A stretch of DNA of 64,000 nt from Arthrobacter sp. Marseille-P9274 (GCF_946892675.1 NZ_CAMPOV010000002.1:682001-746000); one strand, 5' to 3'; numbered from the stretch's first letter, positions 36,466-44,743 are shown. Notes: generated by a model not told the origin, from the letters alone. Numbers and translations are program-made.

Positions 36466-36674
36466 TAAGCCAGTTCCGCAGCTTGTGCTGCTTTCTGGCA
36501 CATGTCTATCGGGATCTCCTCGTACGATTCGTGGTCTTGCTGATCCTTCGCCTGAGGCTGGACGAGGCAAGGGCGAGTTTTCCGGTTCGCCGGCGGCCTT
36601 ACGCTCACAGGGCTTCAGGCATCGGGGCCCCGACCGCCGTCCACATCGGGCAGCAGCAGGCGGACCATGTCCCA

Positions 36675-36710
36675 GACGAGTGCCCCCACCATTCGGTGGG
36701 GGCACTCGTC
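36675..36710. terminator. 36-base perfect hairpin between convergent genes
   Basis: GACGAGTGCCCCCACC and its exact complement form a 16-bp stem with an ATTC loop. It lies 25 bases after the Nramp stop (minus strand). Very stable; probably terminates the Nramp operon. Confidence 0.8.
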
Positions 36711-36735
36711 GTGTCTGCTGATCCTGGACTGCGTC

Positions 36736-38034
36736 TTAGCCGAGCAGTGTGGTGATGAGCCGGATGGAGGAGGCGATGATGGCGATGAGCCCGATGGCGC
36801 CGAAGAGGTTCTGCCACCACTTGTTGCGGAGGTCTCCCATGAGGGATGTTTTGTTGGCCATGATGACGATTAGGACGCCGAGCAGGGGTGCGATGAGGAC
36901 TGTCAGCGACTGGGCGATGACGATGAGGCCGACGGGCGAGGCCTGGAACGTGAGAGTGACCGCCAGGCCGAAGGCCAGGATGACTCCTGTGAAGATGCGG
37001 GCGGTCGGTGATCCCGCTTTGGCTCCCCGGCCGAGGGCGTCGGAGATCATGGTGCCGCCGGCGGTTGCGTTGGCGATCATGGATGAGAATGCTGCCCCGG
37101 AGAGGCCGAGGGCGAACACCATCGCGCCGGTGGGACCTGCCAGGGGCGTGAAGACGGAGGCGAGGGCGCCGATGGTTCCTGCTTCCGCGCCGGTTTTGCC
37201 GAGCACGGCGGCGGCGACCATGATGACGAGGACGGTCATGATGCCGGGTGCGACGATGCCGGGGATGGTGTCCACGAGGGTGATGTCGCGGTAGTCGGAG
37301 CGCGTGCGGCGGTGTTCCTTGACACCGTAGGAGGTGTAGAAGGCGGCGTTGATGGAGAAGTTGGTGCCGACCAGGGCCACGATGAGGATTTCGCTTCCCG
37401 GCGGCAGGCTCGGAACCATGCCCGACATGGCCCGGTACCAGTCGGGTTGGGCTACTACCGTGCTGGCGATGAAGGCCAGGCCCATGAGGACGACGATGAC
37501 CAGGAGTGCCTTCTCCACGATGCCGTAGACGTTGCGGAAGGCAAGGACGAAGCCGACGGCGGCGGTGCAGACCACGGTCCAGAGGACAGGCGATCCGCCG
37601 AAAATCAGGGAGAGTCCCAGGCCGGATCCCACGGCGTTGCCGACGGAGAACATGAGCGTGATGCCGAAGACGCCGAAGCCTGCCAGCACGCCAATCCATT
37701 TGCCGAGGTGGCCTTTGATTGACGTGATCAGGGAGGTGGGGGTCGAGATGCCGAGGCGGACGCTCATGTCGGTGAAGAAGATCATGAGGATTGTGGAGAC
37801 GGCGATGACCCACACGAGGGTGTAGTCGAACCGGCTGCCTGCCTGCACGGCGGTGGTGAGGTTTCCCGGCCCGAATTGCCAGGCTCCGACCACGAAGGCC
37901 GGGCCCATGAGGGCAAGGTATCCGAGGAACGTGCGACGTTTCTTCGTGGCGCCTTGGGCCTGGTTTCCTTGCTGGTTTGCCATCTGTTCTTCCCTGGTTC
38001 CGGGGTGGGCGATGGTCCTATTGTGCTCGCGCAT
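36736..38034 (-). CDS. Nramp-family transporter lacking canonical metal-site residues
   Basis: A 432-residue protein with about 11 TM helices and the Nramp fold pattern. The conserved TM1 motif DPGN is GPGN here (residues 55-58, AWQFGPGNLTT), and the TM6 MPH motif is replaced by SIN (about 227-229, VGTNFSINAAF). Canonical Nramp uses that Asp and Met to bind Mn2+ or Fe2+, so a different ion or even an organic substrate is likely. The start at 38034 is chosen for AAGGAGG eight bases upstream; ATG 37983 is possible. It is downstream of a DapA-like gene under LacI control, so a carbon-source-related role is plausible. Confidence 0.87.
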   Translation of the reverse strand: MREHNRTIAHPGTREEQMANQQGNQAQGATKKRRTFLGYLALMGPAFVVGAWQFGPGNLTTAVQAGSRFDYTLVWVIAVSTILMIFFTDMSVRLGISTPTSLITSIKGHLGKWIGVLAGFGVFGITLMFSVGNAVGSGLGLSLIFGGSPVLWTVVCTAAVGFVLAFRNVYGIVEKALLVIVVLMGLAFIASTVVAQPDWYRAMSGMVPSLPPGSEILIVALVGTNFSINAAFYTSYGVKEHRRTRSDYRDITLVDTIPGIVAPGIMTVLVIMVAAAVLGKTGAEAGTIGALASVFTPLAGPTGAMVFALGLSGAAFSSMIANATAGGTMISDALGRGAKAGSPTARIFTGVILAFGLAVTLTFQASPVGLIVIAQSLTVLIAPLLGVLIVIMANKTSLMGDLRNKWWQNLFGAIGLIAIIASSIRLITTLLG

Positions 38035-38104
38035 CGGCGAGTCCTCCTTATACAGCGATACTGCTGGGTCGTCCTTGACCGGGTGGAGAGTAAGAGGCTG
38101 GGGA

Positions 38105-38135
38105 ACGGGTGGCGGGCTAAGGGCCCGCCACCCGT
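38105..38135. terminator. Hairpin between the DapA-like and Nramp genes
   Basis: ACGGGTGGCGGGC and its exact complement form a 13-bp stem with a 5-base loop. It lies between the DapA-like stop (38158) and the Nramp start (38034), so it may attenuate read-through into the transporter. Confidence 0.6.
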
Positions 38136-38157
38136 AAGGATCCAAAGGAGCCGAGGA

Positions 38158-39093
38158 TCAGACGGTAGCGGTGACGTTGCCCAGGTTTGCCGACTTCAGG
38201 GCGATGGCGATCTCCCGGCCAGCACCTTCTGCCAGGGGCAGAAGCGGCGGGCGGACGGTGGCGTGCTCGAGGATGCCGCGGGCGACCAGGCCTTCCTTGA
38301 GCGCGACCGTGCCTTCCATGTGGGAACCACGGTGGTAGACGTTCTTGGTGACCGGCAGGAGGCGGTCGTGGATCGCGCGGGCTGCCGTGTAGTCCTTGGC
38401 TTTGCCTGCGGCGATCAGTTCCACCAGCGGCTCCGGGGCAAGTCCGCCGTAACCGACCAGGGCGCCGTCGACGTCGAACATCGTGTGGAGGAGGTATTCG
38501 TCGTGGCAGGTGAGGATCTGCAGGTCCGGGTAGGTCGCACGCAGGACGGGGATCTCGGTGTCCCAGCGCTTCATGTTGCGGACGCCGTTCTTGGTGGCGA
38601 ACACGCCTTCCATGCCGGCGATCTCCAGCTGGGTTTCCAGGTCGTAGGTAGCCTTCGTGGCATCCGGGTACTGGAAGAGGATCAGCGGCAGGCCGGAGGT
38701 TTCGAAGATTTCCTTGTACCGGGTCTGCGGCGCGCCCTTCTGGTATCCGAAGCGCAGCCAACCGTGCGAGGGATAAACCAGGCCTGCGGAAGCACCGGCT
38801 TCAACGGCACGCTTGGCTTCGAGGGCGGCGACGGTGTTTCCCTCACCGGTGATGCCGGCGATGATCGGGATCTCACCGTTGACGGCGTTCTTGAACTCGC
38901 GGATGACCAGTGCCTGCTCGTCCTGGGTCAGGAAGGTTCCCTCGCCTGCGTGGCCGAGAACCACCAGGCCCTTGACGCCTTCCACGCTGGCCAGCCAGCC
39001 GCCCAGCCGGTGGATGGCGGCAACGTCGACGCTGCCGTCGCGGTTGAACGGGGTCACGGGTGCGGGGACCAGCCCGCGGAGATCGATGGTCAT
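38158..39093 (-). CDS. DapA-superfamily (DHDPS/NAL) aldolase or dehydratase
   Basis: A 311-residue class I aldolase-superfamily protein. It has the Schiff-base Lys168 (GVFATKNGV), Tyr142 (LFQYPD, replacing YNxP) and GHAGEG at 47-52 replacing the GTTGE of true dihydrodipicolinate synthase. The changed pyruvate-binding loops argue against lysine synthesis and for a catabolic lyase or dehydratase of a sugar acid or similar compound. It is divergent from a LacI gene with three operators and is probably co-transcribed with the atypical Nramp gene, which may import the substrate. Confidence 0.85.
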   Translation of the reverse strand: MTIDLRGLVPAPVTPFNRDGSVDVAAIHRLGGWLASVEGVKGLVVLGHAGEGTFLTQDEQALVIREFKNAVNGEIPIIAGITGEGNTVAALEAKRAVEAGASAGLVYPSHGWLRFGYQKGAPQTRYKEIFETSGLPLILFQYPDATKATYDLETQLEIAGMEGVFATKNGVRNMKRWDTEIPVLRATYPDLQILTCHDEYLLHTMFDVDGALVGYGGLAPEPLVELIAAGKAKDYTAARAIHDRLLPVTKNVYHRGSHMEGTVALKEGLVARGILEHATVRPPLLPLAEGAGREIAIALKSANLGNVTATV

Positions 39094-39138
39094 GTCAGCT
39101 ACCTCTGTCTTCAGTGATGGTCGGCGATCCCGCTAGAA

Positions 39139-39207
39139 TGAAATCGTTTGCGGGAACGTTTTCAAGTTTGCAACGTGTCCCACGTCACTGTCAAGAGAAC
39201 GTTTGCA
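39139..39207. promoter_or_regulatory. Three LacI-type operators
   Basis: Three matches to TGnAAnCGnTTnCA, centred on CG, lie at 39139-39152 (TGAAATCGTTTGCG), 39151-39164 (CGGGAACGTTTTCA) and 39194-39207 (AGAGAACGTTTGCA). All are in the divergent gap between the DapA-like and LacI genes. Confidence 0.7.
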
Positions 39208-39257
39208 AGAGGAGGAATAGAGTGTCTGTTAGACCCCTGCTACAGAGGAGAACAGCC

Positions 39258-40292
39258 ATGGAACCGGCCGCCCCTGGCACCATCGTCACTCTCAAGGACG
39301 TTGCCGCCGCCAGCGGCGTGAGTATCTCCACAGCGAGCCGCGCGCTCGATGAACGGACACACTCGCGTTCGGCATCAGCAGCCCACGTCAGGAAGGTTGC
39401 CGAGGACCTCGGCTACCGCCGCAACTCCTTCGCATCCAGCCTCCGCCGCGGCGAAACACGCACCCTGGGCGTACTCGTTCCCCGGCTCAGCGACACCGTC
39501 ATGGCAATCATGTTCGAAGAGCTCGAACGAGCCGCATCCTCCCGGGGCTACTTCGCCATGGTCGCCACCAGCGGAGACGACCCCGACGACGAACGCCGTG
39601 CCGCCGAAACCCTGCTGGACCGCAACGTCGACGGGCTGATCCTGGCCACCGCGCGCCTCGATGATGAACTGCCCCGCCTCCTGCGCCAGCGCAACGTCGC
39701 ACACGCCCTGGTGCTCCGCACCGACGGCGTAAGCCCTTCGGCCCTCGGTGACGATGAAGTCGGCGGCTACCTCGCCGTCCGCCACCTCATCGACCTGGGC
39801 CACCGCGACATCGCCGTTGTCACCGGGCCGTCCTTCACCTCCACCGGAGTTGCCCGCCTCGCGGGCGCACGCAAGGCGTTAGACGAAGCAGGCATCACCC
39901 CGCGCGAACCCTGGCTCATCGCGGCCGGCTACGGCATCGAAGACGGATTCACTGCAGGAGAGGCGCTCCTGGCCCAGGAGACCGGAAAACGGCCAACCGC
40001 CCTTTTCGCCGCCAATGACAACATCGCCATGGGAATCATGGCAGCAGCCCACCGTCACAACCTGAAAATCGGCCCTGACCTGGCACTCGTCGGCTACAAC
40101 GACACCCCGCTGTCTTCCAGGCTCCCCACTCCCCTGAGCTCCGTCCACGTCCACCTGGACCAAGTCGCCAGAACAGCCATCGAACTCCTCACCAACCCCA
40201 ACCAGGAGCCGAGGATCAGGAAAACTATCCCCACACTTATCCCGCGAGAATCGAGCGGGCCACCGCGACAGCACACTGGCAGCCCCTCCTAA
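39258..40292 (+). CDS. LacI-family transcriptional regulator
   Basis: A 344-residue repressor. The HTH is VTLKDVAAASGVSISTASRA at about 10-29, the hinge is GYRRNSFASSLRRGETRTLG, and a sensor domain with GYNDTPLSSRLPTPLSSVHV closes the protein. ATG 39258 has GAGGAG upstream. It is divergent from the DapA-like/Nramp genes and should repress them through the three CG-centred operators. Confidence 0.92.
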   Translation: MEPAAPGTIVTLKDVAAASGVSISTASRALDERTHSRSASAAHVRKVAEDLGYRRNSFASSLRRGETRTLGVLVPRLSDTVMAIMFEELERAASSRGYFAMVATSGDDPDDERRAAETLLDRNVDGLILATARLDDELPRLLRQRNVAHALVLRTDGVSPSALGDDEVGGYLAVRHLIDLGHRDIAVVTGPSFTSTGVARLAGARKALDEAGITPREPWLIAAGYGIEDGFTAGEALLAQETGKRPTALFAANDNIAMGIMAAAHRHNLKIGPDLALVGYNDTPLSSRLPTPLSSVHVHLDQVARTAIELLTNPNQEPRIRKTIPTLIPRESSGPPRQHTGSPS

Positions 40293-40614
40293 GGTGAACC
40301 CGGGAACGCCTCACACATATGAATGGCCAAGACACCCAGGTTTACCGGGCCACGTCCCGCGAGTTGAACGTCGGCGCCATGCTTTGGCGCCAACTATTGC
40401 CGCACTCCTCATCTATGAGTGATAGGCGATTCCGATGCGGAGATCGCACCGACGCCGATAACGGCGCCTATGTTTTGAGCTCTCCCTGCCGTACATATCA
40501 GCTGCAGTGGGTCCAATTTTCACCCGGCGACAGGAGCAAAAGAGACGATGCAAGCGGCGCTGGAGCCAAGCAGCCGACTTCAGCGCGGAGCCGCCATCTA
40601 CCAGGGTGCCTTCT
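40293..40614. other. Intergenic region with repeat site B
   Basis: Contains repeat copy B at 40451-40475. No gene was recognised in the remainder. Confidence 0.45.
40451..40475 (-). repeat. Cassette-boundary repeat, copy B
   Basis: GACGCCGATAACGGCGCC followed by TATGTTTT. It marks the left boundary of the 40.6 kb hypothetical-gene unit. Confidence 0.8.
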
Positions 40615-40890
40615 TCAGTGACGTCCCGCCTTGGTTGTCCCGAACATGAGTGTTTGCCGACTAATGTCATAGAACACGGTTTCGGCCGTGGAGAGCAGAT
40701 CCTGGAGATTATCGGCGTCATCGGCGTCGATCGTCAGCACTTCTTCCCAGGCTCCCTCATCAAGGACGAGTTGCAATGTCCATGTACCCGGGGCGCCGGG
40801 ATCGCCGGCCACCCAGCTGAACTGGTAGTGGCTGAGCTGGCGCACCCTGATGCTGTCATCGGTCAGCGGCTGCTGGGGGTGTGGTGTCAT
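40615..40890 (-). CDS. Small hypothetical protein in a repeat-bounded unit
   Basis: A 91-residue acidic protein (VRQLSHYQFSWVAGDPGAPG, then VLTIDADDADNLQDLLSTAE). AAGGAG lies eight bases before ATG 40890, so translation is well supported. The mixed beta/alpha pattern is of a small soluble domain; no family was recognised. It is the only gene between repeat copies B and C. Confidence 0.7.
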   Translation of the reverse strand: MTPHPQQPLTDDSIRVRQLSHYQFSWVAGDPGAPGTWTLQLVLDEGAWEEVLTIDADDADNLQDLLSTAETVFYDISRQTLMFGTTKAGRH

Positions 40891-41283
40891 GGCATGTACT
40901 CCTTTGGGATCGGGCGCACCAATCCAAGCCGTTCCGGATCGGAGCGCCTGTGGCGGATCCGCGCGTGCAGTTCACTGCCGCAGCACGAATCCTAAGGATG
41001 CTTATTACTGTGACCCATCGGGTCTTCAATCACAACCCCTTTTTCAGCCCGTCGGCCGGGGCCAGCTCGTCGACAAAGGGGAACTGATCGGGGAAGCCGC
41101 CTCCTCCGCTACGCCCGCAGACCCAAGGTCACACGAGCGATGACGGCGCCACACCCCGAGCTCACCGAAGCAGGCAGCGAACCGGAGCGCCGATAACGGC
41201 GCATGTGTCTTTCCTGCACGGTGTCCCACCTCGGATGCAGCTGGCACTTTTGGGAGGCCGTTCCCTCCCCGGCAGCGAGCGCG
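40891..41283. other. Intergenic region with repeat site C
   Basis: Holds the promoter region of the 91-residue protein gene and repeat copy C at 41185-41207. No further gene was recognised. Confidence 0.45.
41185..41207 (-). repeat. Cassette-boundary repeat, copy C
   Basis: GAGCGCCGATAACGGCGC followed by ATGTG. It lies 77 bases after the GNAT gene stop (minus-strand sense) and about 300 bases upstream of the next gene. Confidence 0.8.
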
Positions 41284-41784
41284 TCATGCCCGATTCGGGC
41301 GCGTTCTCCGCCAGAGCCACGCCTGCCGTATCTGATCGTCGGGAACAAGGCCCTGGCGGACGAAACCGGACTTCGTGAGGACCGTCGCGGAGGCGGTCAT
41401 GTGCGGGAGTGTGCGGGCCTCGACCACCGCCACTTCCGCCGTGTTGAAGGCAAGCTCCACGAGCTGACGGGCCGCAGCGGTGGCATATCCCTGCCCCCGG
41501 AAGCCGGGCGCGATCTCGTATCCGATTTCGACTGTCCCGTTCTTGGGCGGACCCTTGTAGCCACCGGATCCGACCAGCACGCCAGCCTGCGGATTTAGGA
41601 AGTAGTACATCCACCACCCCGCCTGGCTTGGATGCTCTTGCAGTGCTTTGAGTGTGAACTCAATGACCCAGGGGTACTCGGGCCAGCCGGCCGGGATGCT
41701 GACTCCCAGGACAGAAGCCAGGGACTCCCGCCCGCCGTGCAAGTAGGCGCCCAGATCATCCGACGTGGCTGTTCGAAGCTGCAT
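41284..41784 (-). CDS. GNAT-family N-acetyltransferase
   Basis: A 166-residue acetyltransferase of the RimJ/RimL (Acetyltransf_3) type. The acetyl-CoA motif is VEIGYEIAPGFRGQGYATAA, followed by AVVEARTLPHMTASATVLTK and SGFVRQGLV. ATG 41784 is chosen because AAGGAA sits nine bases upstream; an in-frame GTG at 41811 is an alternative. The substrate is unknown. It is a single-gene unit between repeat copies C and D, in the same orientation as its neighbours. Confidence 0.85.
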   Translation of the reverse strand: MQLRTATSDDLGAYLHGGRESLASVLGVSIPAGWPEYPWVIEFTLKALQEHPSQAGWWMYYFLNPQAGVLVGSGGYKGPPKNGTVEIGYEIAPGFRGQGYATAAARQLVELAFNTAEVAVVEARTLPHMTASATVLTKSGFVRQGLVPDDQIRQAWLWRRTRPNRA

Positions 41785-42225
41785 CTGCACCGTTCCTTCT
41801 GCAGCAGTCACTAATGCCTCTCTGCTTCAGCGTAGTGAGGTAAGGCCCGGGCGCGCGAGGTCCGGGCACCGCAGCGCCGACCACGTCATCACAATACCTA
41901 GCCACACACCGATAACAGCGCGTATGTTCGGTGGCGGCGGCACATGTGCAGACCGTCCCCTCCGGAAAGTCTCGGAACGCTGTCCTCGGAGCCCTGCTCC
42001 CTCCTGCCCCTGACTGGAGATACTGGCTTACCTTTTGCGGCACCGCCAGTGAAACTGGTTGAGGTTCCTCTACAGTCAGCATTTGGCCATTGAACCTGGG
42101 CAGAGTCGAGCCCGGGACGATGACTTGGCGGAGTCCCATATTCAAAGGCGCAGGTATTCCTCGACAACACGCGGGCGCTCAGGACCGGCGAAACCGGTCC
42201 TGCTACGGTCCCGGGGAAGAGGACC
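41785..42225. other. Intergenic region with repeat site D
   Basis: Contains repeat copy D at 41905-41928 and about 300 further bases with no recognised gene. Confidence 0.45.
41905..41928 (-). repeat. Cassette-boundary repeat, copy D
   Basis: ACACCGATAACAGCGCG followed by TATGTTC. It differs from copies A-C by the compensating ACC/AGC changes in the arms but keeps CCGATAAC and the TATGTT tail of copy B. Confidence 0.75.
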
Positions 42226-42528
42226 TCAGGGGCCGCCGAGGCTCCGCCCAAGGTCGATGTTGCCCAGGTCCAGAACAGCGCCAATAAACAGCAGGAGAAC
42301 GCTCAACCACACTCCACCCATGGCCAGGCGATCAGGCGCCCCCCAGCCGCCGGCTGCTTCTCCGGATGACCCGTCGATTCCTGTCCGCAGTCGGCGCCGC
42401 GCACGCCACATTGCGAAGCCCGCGAACAGGACAAGGGTGATTCCCCACCAGGCCCAGCCGGGCATGGCCGCCGCTGCCCCTAACATGGCCGTTCCATAGC
42501 GCGAGTACCGATCCGCATGCATCCCCAC
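42226..42528 (-). CDS. Small two-TM membrane protein in a repeat-bounded unit
   Basis: A 100-residue protein with helices at about 25-43 (WAWWGITLVLFAGFAMW) and 77-97 (LAMGGVWLSVLLLFIGAVL) and a basic RARRRLRTG loop between them. GTG 42528 has GGGGGAGG eight bases upstream; the frame is open to 42660. No family was recognised. It is the only gene between repeat copies D and E. Confidence 0.6.
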   Translation of the reverse strand: MGMHADRYSRYGTAMLGAAAAMPGWAWWGITLVLFAGFAMWRARRRLRTGIDGSSGEAAGGWGAPDRLAMGGVWLSVLLLFIGAVLDLGNIDLGRSLGGP

Positions 42529-42984
42529 ATGATCTGCCTCCCCCTTGAGTGCGTGATGGTCCGTCAGTGGTAGCGCCACCCGCGTTATTGGCCTGTTATC
42601 AGGCCACGCCCCACGCCCCATGCCTCCGAGCCGGAAGTCGTTACTGGTGGCCTCCGGCAATCCCGCACGGCGTCGTCGGTGGCCCGAGGACCCCCATCTT
42701 GTGTCGAGTAGGCGCGAGTTTGATCTAAACGGCGCACGTGAACGGGTGTGGCCTCCACCGATAACAGCCGCCTAAATTCTCGCGGGCCCTTGAGGGTGAT
42801 TAACGCAATCTCCCTCGGCCCAGCTGATGTCGTGTGGTCCTCTGGATTCTCACCGGCGACTGGCTTCTTCGAAACACCCGGGAGTGTGCTGCGGGGCGAT
42901 TTATTGCAGGTAAAGCTTGCTTTGCAAGCGTTTACAGTTATTCCAGCAGAACAAGTTTTGAGGATCCGCCCGGAGGAATCGCGC
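42529..42984. other. Intergenic region with repeat site E
   Basis: Contains repeat copy E at 42753-42778. No gene was recognised in the rest. Confidence 0.45.
42753..42778 (-). repeat. Cassette-boundary repeat, copy E
   Basis: TCCACCGATAACAGCCGCC followed by TAAATTC, the most divergent of the five copies but still with CACCGATAACAGC. Confidence 0.65.
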
Positions 42985-43548
42985 TCAGCGCCTCGTCTCG
43001 TACCTGGTTAGGACCACGCCGCCGGGAAACGTCCGCGTCTCCACCAGGTCCAGGTTCACCCAGTTGTCCAGCGCGGTGAAGAACGGCGTGCCGCCGCCCA
43101 CCAGGACCGGATGGGTCACGATCGTGTACTCGTCGATCAGCCCGGCCCGCATTGCCGCCCCGGCGAGCGTTGCGCCGCCGATGCTCATCGGGCCGCCGTC
43201 CTCGGCCTTGAGCCGAGTGATCTCGGCGATCGCGTCGCCGGTAACCAGGCGGGTATTCCAGTCGACCTTGTCGATCGTCGAGGAGAACACCACCTTCGGC
43301 GTGTCCCGCCAGTTCCGCGCGAACTCGATCTCCGCCGGGGTGGCGTCAGGCTGTTGGTCGCCAGTGGGCCAGTAGGAGCTCATTGTCTCCCAGAGCTTGC
43401 GCCCGTACAGCGACAGGCCGCTCGCCCGCTCCTGGTCGAGCCACCACTGGAACAATTCGTCGCTCGGCTCGCTCCAGCCAATGTCGTCGCCGGCCGCGGC
43501 GATGTAGCCGTCCAGGGTCAGGTTCATGCCGTAGATCAGTTTCCGCAT
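42985..43548 (-). CDS. Dihydrofolate-reductase-family protein (RibD C-terminal type)
   Basis: A 187-residue protein of the YwjB/YyaP/RibD_C group: MRKLIYGMNLTLDGYIAAAG, LSLYGRKLWETMSSYWP, ARNWRDTPKVVFSSTIDKVD, GGPMSIGGATLAGAAM and YTIVTHPVLVGGGTPFF. These NADPH-binding proteins resemble DHFR but rarely act on dihydrofolate. ATG 43548 has AAGG upstream. It is the gene just upstream (minus sense) of repeat copy E and shares the orientation of the small genes to its left. Confidence 0.88.
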   Translation of the reverse strand: MRKLIYGMNLTLDGYIAAAGDDIGWSEPSDELFQWWLDQERASGLSLYGRKLWETMSSYWPTGDQQPDATPAEIEFARNWRDTPKVVFSSTIDKVDWNTRLVTGDAIAEITRLKAEDGGPMSIGGATLAGAAMRAGLIDEYTIVTHPVLVGGGTPFFTALDNWVNLDLVETRTFPGGVVLTRYETRR

Positions 43549-43777
43549 GGGGCCAGCCTTCCGTCAGTCGGTCTCCAGCGTATAGATCGGGCGCGCCGGG
43601 GTAAACAAACTCATCGGTGGGCAATCGCCGCCGGCCGGAATTGAATCGGCAGGTCCTTGGCATATCCCGAAGCTTTTTCCAAGGTGCCTGCCCCATACTT
43701 CCCTCACCCGTGTGGGCCCCACGAACCGGGAATCACGGTTCCGGCCCTGCGGCGTGAGGGGGAAGGACGGTAACGCC

Positions 43778-44515
43778 ATGCGTGCCCGCCGGATTCTGCT
43801 TACCTTAGCCACTGCCGTCTGTCTCATCACCGCCGGATTCGTGCCCAGCGCCCGCGCGGCCATCCACTGGACGGAGAGCGAGGCACGGGGGCCCAACCAC
43901 ACCGATCGGGTGGTGCTGAGCTATGACGACTGCCCCAAGACCCTGACCTCCTTTGAGGAGGTGATCAAATACGCGAAAAAGGCAAACATCGGTCTGGTCA
44001 TCGCACCCACGGGCGGATGCCTGGTGAAGTACAAAGAGAAATACGACGTCGACCTGGCGAGACTGGCCCGGTCCTATGGCCAGTACGTGATCAACCACAG
44101 CATCCACCACCGCGGGGACATGAAGACGCTCAGTTGCGCCGCGGTGGCCCGTGAGCTGCGGGCGCCCGGCGTCGTCACCAACTATGGACGCCCGCCATAC
44201 GGCCGGATCGATGACTCGGTCCGCTGCGGCTACCGCCAGGCGGGCATGAAGCCGTGGCTGTGGACCAGGGGCAGCTATGACACAACCGGCAAGACCAAGG
44301 CGCAGGTGGTCTCCACCGTGGCGAAGATCGCCACCAAGGGCGGCACCATCCTGATGCACATGCAGTGGAACGGTTTCAATCCGGACGCCATCGGCAAGAT
44401 CAAATCCAGGCTGGCCGACCGCGGGCTGAAGGTCTGCCGGGCCTGGCGCGGGGACGACACCAAAGGCGCCGTCGTCACCAGTCCCGTTCGGCTACCGTCA
44501 AGGCTTCCCTGCTAG
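43778..44515 (+). CDS. Secreted polysaccharide deacetylase (NodB-like)
   Basis: A 245-residue exported protein with a Sec signal peptide (about residues 1-29, MRARRILLTLATAVCLITAG ending ARA-AIHW). The NodB domain has VVLSYDDCPKT (catalytic and metal Asp pair), VINHSIHHRGDM (metal His), GRPPYGRID and a C-terminal TILMHMQWN replacing the usual LxH segment. It probably removes acetyl groups from peptidoglycan or another extracellular glycan. AAGGA precedes ATG 43778. It stands alone, with a hairpin after it. Confidence 0.85.
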   Translation: MRARRILLTLATAVCLITAGFVPSARAAIHWTESEARGPNHTDRVVLSYDDCPKTLTSFEEVIKYAKKANIGLVIAPTGGCLVKYKEKYDVDLARLARSYGQYVINHSIHHRGDMKTLSCAAVARELRAPGVVTNYGRPPYGRIDDSVRCGYRQAGMKPWLWTRGSYDTTGKTKAQVVSTVAKIATKGGTILMHMQWNGFNPDAIGKIKSRLADRGLKVCRAWRGDDTKGAVVTSPVRLPSRLPC

Positions 44516-44551
44516 GGGCTGCAGCCACCATCCCAGAAGCCGCCCCGTACT

Positions 44552-44569
44552 GCCGGCCGGAAGGCCGGC
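44552..44569. terminator. Hairpin after the deacetylase gene
   Basis: GCCGGCC-ggaa-GGCCGGC is a perfect 7-bp stem, 36 bases after the stop. Confidence 0.5.
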
Positions 44570-44743
44570 GCTGCACGCAAGGACGGCAACGCCTAGAATG
44601 ACGACGAGTTCAAGACCGAGCACGGTGTGCCTCGGGGAGGGTGGTCGGTCGGTTACGAGTCGGGTGGTCCCGCGAGGTACGGGGCCTGGCCCCGTTGCAG
44701 CGCCGGATCCCGCACCCGGGCCCTCGGGACGAGGCGGTCTCCG

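Larger units (their letters stand above)
36426..36735. other. Intergenic region with repeat site A and a strong hairpin
   Basis: Holds the cassette-type repeat at 36444-36465 and the terminator hairpin at 36675-36710. A minus-strand open frame through it (containing HESYEEIPIDMC) has no ribosome site and is not called. Confidence 0.5.

Noticed and set aside
36408-36608. A 66-codon minus-strand frame through repeat A (contains HESYEEIPIDMCQKAAQ)
   Set aside because: The helical segment is attractive, but there is no ribosome site and the frame reads through the repeat and into the tautomerase gene.
38158-39093. True dihydrodipicolinate synthase for lysine
   Set aside because: The GTTGE and YNxP motifs are altered and the gene is under a LacI regulator with a transporter.
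36444-42778. Classical integron attC sites
   Set aside because: The core GTTATCG fails the GTTRRRY rule, there is no R''/L'' pair of usual spacing, and no IntI gene is present; only an integron-like arrangement can be claimed.
42985-43548. Housekeeping dihydrofolate reductase
   Set aside because: The sequence matches the RibD-C/YwjB group, not FolA; a folate role cannot be claimed.
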